Source: Promethearchaeota archaeon
Lineage (GTDB): Archaea; Asgardarchaeota; Lokiarchaeia; Sigynarchaeales; MK-D1
Reading direction: 5' to 3'
Length of the DNA: 17,435 bases
NCBI GenBank assembly: GCA_016839385.1
Contig: JAEOUK010000672.1
Location: 1 to 17,435, forward strand
The notes beneath the pieces were generated by a model. That model saw nothing but the letters and a program-made list of their open reading frames with translations. It did not search any database and was not told the DNA's origin. Shown one piece after another: positions 15,351 to 17,435 of this stretch (the first letter of the stretch is position 1; each line of letters opens with the position of its first letter). Made by a program: the position numbers and the translations under genes.

Positions 15351-16325
15351 TTTCTTTTTAATCTCGTCCAATTGCTCAAGTACAACTTTATCAAAATCAT
15401 GTTCTTGAAGATAAAATGCTTTTGCAATAGATAACATGAAAGCTTTTGGGAGGAACATGATATTTGACCATCCAGAGAAATCTTTCACTTCGGGTTCCAA
15501 ACATAAATATTTTGTGTGAGGATTTTTTGACAACACAGATTTCGGATAGTTATAATAACATGCTCCAGTAAAAAAATTTACAGAAAAACGACCTTCTGGT
15601 ATTTCAACATATATATTTCTATGGTCGTGCTCAAATCCTAACCTTGAAAGAATTTCATACATTTTATTGAGGGAATTGTCATATTCGTCCAGAGTTTCAA
15701 AATATGTTTCTCGAAACTCCTCAATATCGTACGCATTCTTGGGAATTTTCTGAACAGCATCAGTAAAGATATCTAGAATGATTGTTTCATAGAATTTTCT
15801 CATATTTTGATAAAACTGCTTATAATTCTCTTCTGTAGGTTCCTTCTCAGAGAAATAGGAATCATCCACATCAAAATATTTTACAGTAAAGCCCAATTCT
15901 TCGGCTTCTTTAACCAATTTTTGAGTGTGGCTATCTTGTCCAAAGGGATCAGATAATAATATCAAAAATTTCAAAAAATTATGTTTACGGAATTCTCGGA
16001 TGATCTTTAAAGTCTGAGCGACTCCTTCAGCTGAGTTATTTGAATGAAGGACGATTGAGCCTATCGAACCATTGAAAAATAAAGGTCGAACCCATTGAAA
16101 AAAGTTTTGAGGAGAAATATCCCAGATGATTATTTTGGCAATCTGTTCGTTACAATCATGGAGATGTTTAACAGAGATGTTCACACCGATTGTATCTGAA
16201 TATGAGTTACTATTGATATCTGATAGTTCTAAATTTGCCCGGATCATATCAAAAAACAAAATTTTGTCTCTATTTTCGTTCGCAATAAAAGATATTTTGA
16301 ATAGGAAAACCGGTAGAACCCCCAT
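15342..16325 (-). CDS. Ras/Rab-like pseudo-GTPase with C-terminal extension
   Basis: The first 155 of 327 residues line up with a Rab-type small GTPase: strand FKISFIAN, switch-I-like SDTIGVNISVK (Thr45), strand and switch II KIIIWDISPQNFFQWVRPLFF where Rabs have WDTAGQ...RPLYY, then GSIGSIVLHSNN and FLILLSDPFG. Yet the P-loop (GxxxxGKS/T) is replaced by ANENRDKILFF, the switch-II Thr-Ala-Gly by Ile-Ser-Pro, and NKxD by SDPF, so GTP binding is probably lost. Residues 160-327 are a mixed helical and strand region (ENYKQFYQNMRKFYE; IYVEIPEGRFSVNFFTG) that I do not recognise. Small GTPases abound in Asgard archaea; a dead one would serve as a scaffold or binding platform. ATG 16325 gives the full first strand. 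A minus-strand TATA lies at 16361-16370. It overlaps the V4R-like gene by nine bases. The fold call is a motif reading, not an alignment score. Confidence 0.7.
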   Translation of the reverse strand: MGVLPVFLFKISFIANENRDKILFFDMIRANLELSDINSNSYSDTIGVNISVKHLHDCNEQIAKIIIWDISPQNFFQWVRPLFFNGSIGSIVLHSNNSAEGVAQTLKIIREFRKHNFLKFLILLSDPFGQDSHTQKLVKEAEELGFTVKYFDVDDSYFSEKEPTEENYKQFYQNMRKFYETIILDIFTDAVQKIPKNAYDIEEFRETYFETLDEYDNSLNKMYEILSRLGFEHDHRNIYVEIPEGRFSVNFFTGACYYNYPKSVLSKNPHTKYLCLEPEVKDFSGWSNIMFLPKAFMLSIAKAFYLQEHDFDKVVLEQLDEIKKKLF

Positions 16326-16360
16326 TTATTATTTAGGCTAGAATATTAAAGTTGATTCGG

Positions 16361-16370
16361 TATATTATAT
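16361..16370 (-). promoter_or_regulatory. TATA box of the pseudo-GTPase gene
   Basis: On the minus strand ATATAATATA lies 36 bases before the ATG at 16325, the right place for a transcript with a leader of about 10 bases. No ribosome site is evident before that ATG, which fits a short or absent leader. Confidence 0.5.
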
Positions 16371-16405
16371 CTATAGTTCAGATTTTTTTTATTTTTGGAT
16401 TTAAG

Positions 16406-16414
16406 TATATAATT
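16406..16414 (+). promoter_or_regulatory. TATA box of the polyproline coiled-coil gene
   Basis: TATATAATT, preceded by a purine-containing AAG, sits 23 bases before the ATG at 16438. The transcript would start very near the start codon, so the mRNA may be almost leaderless; GAGG at 16425-16428 is the only ribosome-site-like sequence. Confidence 0.6.
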
Positions 16415-16437
16415 AAAAAGAACTGAGGACAGAGTCG

Positions 16438-16833
16438 ATGGCTGATGAATTTAATGCGGTGTTAAACTCCATGCGAGAGGCACCAATACGAGAACAAGTC
16501 GAAGGACTATCAGAAGTAATTGAAAAAATGATGATGCTGATCATGAGCATCCCAGAACGAGTTGACATCATGATTGCCCAATTGAACAATCAAATTGGAA
16601 CTTTACAATCACAGATTTCAACATTAGAATCACGAATTGCTGCAGGAGCTACAGCAGCCCCAGCTGCAGGTGTAACATCAGGACCGGGACCAGCAGTCCC
16701 AGGAGCACCTCCACCACCTCCAGGCGCACCAGCACCTAGACCGCAGGCTCCAGCCAATCCAATCTCTTTGCGATCATCCATCATGGGTGAATTAAAAGAA
16801 TTATTCGCGAAACGAAGAGCATTAAGTGAGTAA
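16438..16833 (+). CDS. Small coiled-coil protein with polyproline tract
   Basis: A 131-residue protein in three parts. Residues about 17-68 form a heptad-rich helix (VEGLSEVIEKMMMLIMSI, then VDIMIAQLNNQIGTLQSQI and STLESRI) likely to make a parallel coiled-coil oligomer. Residues 70-107 are Ala/Gly/Pro-rich with the run APPPPPGAPAPRP, the kind of sequence bound by profilin and SH3-like modules. Residues 112-130 form a basic amphipathic helix (IMGELKELFAKRRAL). The layout, a short coiled coil followed by polyproline, recalls the CCDC53/WASHC3 subunit of the WASH complex, but I see no clear sequence match to it. Asgard archaea encode actin and profilins, so a cytoskeletal role is plausible but inferred. 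The Pro-rich part raises local GC well above its surroundings. The following coiled-coil gene starts about 80 bases on. Confidence 0.75.
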   Translation: MADEFNAVLNSMREAPIREQVEGLSEVIEKMMMLIMSIPERVDIMIAQLNNQIGTLQSQISTLESRIAAGATAAPAAGVTSGPGPAVPGAPPPPPGAPAPRPQAPANPISLRSSIMGELKELFAKRRALSE

Positions 16834-16918
16834 TCGAAAAACTAGCAAGAATTTATTTATTTCTTTTATGTCATATACACAAGAATAGTTGAATTTAGAG
16901 AAGTAAAGGTGAAAAAAA

Positions 16919-17435
16919 ATACCAATCGTAACTCATGAGGACGAAAAGCTGCTCTCCAACTTAGAAATTGAAGTAGCACACATGTTAAAAAACATGTCGT
17001 CAAAAGAAAAATCTATCTCGAATGCAGAGAAAAAACTGGCAGACCAATATGGAGATTATACCCGATTTATGGGTATTTTTGTAAGAAAATTACGGGATTT
17101 AAGTAAACAACTTGAAATCCTGAGTCGAGAAGATCGCTCCGGAATCACCAAAGATGAAGTGGAAGATAACAAAGGATATGTTCGGCATCTAGACAATGCG
17201 ATCGATCTCAAAGAGAAATACTGCGATAAATTAAAAGACCTCGCGATCCAGAAGAAATCATTGCAGGAGAAACGTGTCGAATATGCTGATATAATGATTG
17301 AAATAGCTAGAATACGAAAGCAAGTTGTAGATGCGGGGTTAAAAATCGAAGCGGCTAAGAATAAAATGGTAGCAGCAGAAAAAATTGCATCCACCGAGTC
17401 GAAATTGAAAGATCTGGAGCGAGAATATAATCGAA
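16919..17435 (+). CDS. Long coiled-coil protein, truncated by window edge, start uncertain
   Basis: An open frame of about 172 codons continues past the window end. It is almost all charged helix with heptads (LSNLEIEVAHMLKNM, EKSISNAEKKLADQYGDY, IFVRKLRDLSKQLEILS, KNKMVAAEKIASTESKL), with only one Cys and few aromatic residues. I do not recognise the family; a membrane-remodelling or scaffold role is conceivable, but no ESCRT-III, CdvA or BAR signature is seen. The start is odd: a TGA at 16910-16912 closes the frame upstream and the first in-frame ATG is at 16982. Yet the frame reads KKIPIVTHEDEKLL directly after that TGA, and AGGTGA (16907-16912) is a good ribosome site, leaving ATA at 16919 as the only codon near the right spacing. 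A GTG at 16909 would be in frame if the eight-A run held seven A. The coding frame is sure; the start is not. Confidence 0.7.
   Translation, partial: MPIVTHEDEKLLSNLEIEVAHMLKNMSSKEKSISNAEKKLADQYGDYTRFMGIFVRKLRDLSKQLEILSREDRSGITKDEVEDNKGYVRHLDNAIDLKEKYCDKLKDLAIQKKSLQEKRVEYADIMIEIARIRKQVVDAGLKIEAAKNKMVAAEKIASTESKLKDLEREYNR

Noticed and set aside
16770..16833. WH2 actin-binding motif after the polyproline tract
   Set aside because: SIMGELKEL resembles part of WH2 but the spacing between the Ile, Gly and Leu-Lys does not fit the motif; kept only as a basic amphipathic helix.
17056..17394. Minus-strand 112-codon frame opposite the terminal coiled-coil gene
   Set aside because: Ser/Leu-rich antisense of a heptad-rich helix, a common artefact; the plus frame has clear coiled-coil character.
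16919..17435. ESCRT-III or CdvA identity for the terminal coiled-coil gene
   Set aside because: No PRC-barrel start, no ESCRT-III helix 1 basic pattern and no MIM motif are visible in the part present; coiled coil alone is not enough.

Overview
This AT-rich window most likely comes from an Asgard archaeon. Three things point there: archaeal-style TATA elements and GGTGA-type Shine-Dalgarno sites; genes of archaeal or methanogen-marker type (a DUF39 homocysteine-synthesis protein with a fused ferredoxin, a ribbon-helix-helix regulator, V4R-like proteins); and eukaryote-like genes at the right end, namely a Rab/Ras-like protein that has lost its nucleotide-binding motifs and a small coiled-coil protein with a polyproline tract. 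The lineage within Asgard cannot be fixed from the sequence alone. I see no rRNA, tRNA, CRISPR array, transposase or phage gene. Genes are tightly packed, no gene-free gap exceeds 300 bases, and convergent neighbours abut or overlap.

Layout. 1-1339: 3' part of glmS (amino-sugar synthesis), cut by the window edge. 1554-4875 (+): a possible operon of a DUF39-ferredoxin protein, a class III PLP aminotransferase and a VOC/methylmalonyl-CoA-epimerase-like protein. 4880-6319 (-): a GPH-type sugar:cation symporter. 6586-6780 (+): a small RHH regulator with its own TATA box. 6863-8203 (-): NADP-type glutamate dehydrogenase. 8319-10967 (-): a large protein joining a dead KaiC/RecA-like domain to a PEP-synthase ATP-grasp domain, without the phosphohistidine or PEP-binding domains. 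11064-12518: a small unknown protein convergent with a HEAT-repeat protein. 12619-15350 (+): an ECF-transporter S-component-like membrane protein, then two V4R-like Cys-rich proteins whose genes abut without a gap. 15342-16325 (-): the pseudo-GTPase. 16438-17435 (+): the polyproline coiled-coil protein, then a second long coiled-coil protein that runs off the window and has no clear start codon.

How the parts may work together. The left half is mostly nitrogen, sulfur and carbon metabolism: glutamine/glutamate use (GlmS, Gdh, aminotransferase), homocysteine formation and sugar uptake. The right half, from about 12.6 kb, looks like a signalling or membrane-trafficking neighbourhood. V4R domains are the proposed prokaryotic relatives of the Bet3 core of TRAPP, a Rab exchange-factor complex, and here two V4R-like proteins sit beside a Rab-like fold and polyproline/coiled-coil proteins. 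This grouping is the most interesting part of the window. The functional link is inference from adjacency and weak motif resemblance and needs structural confirmation.
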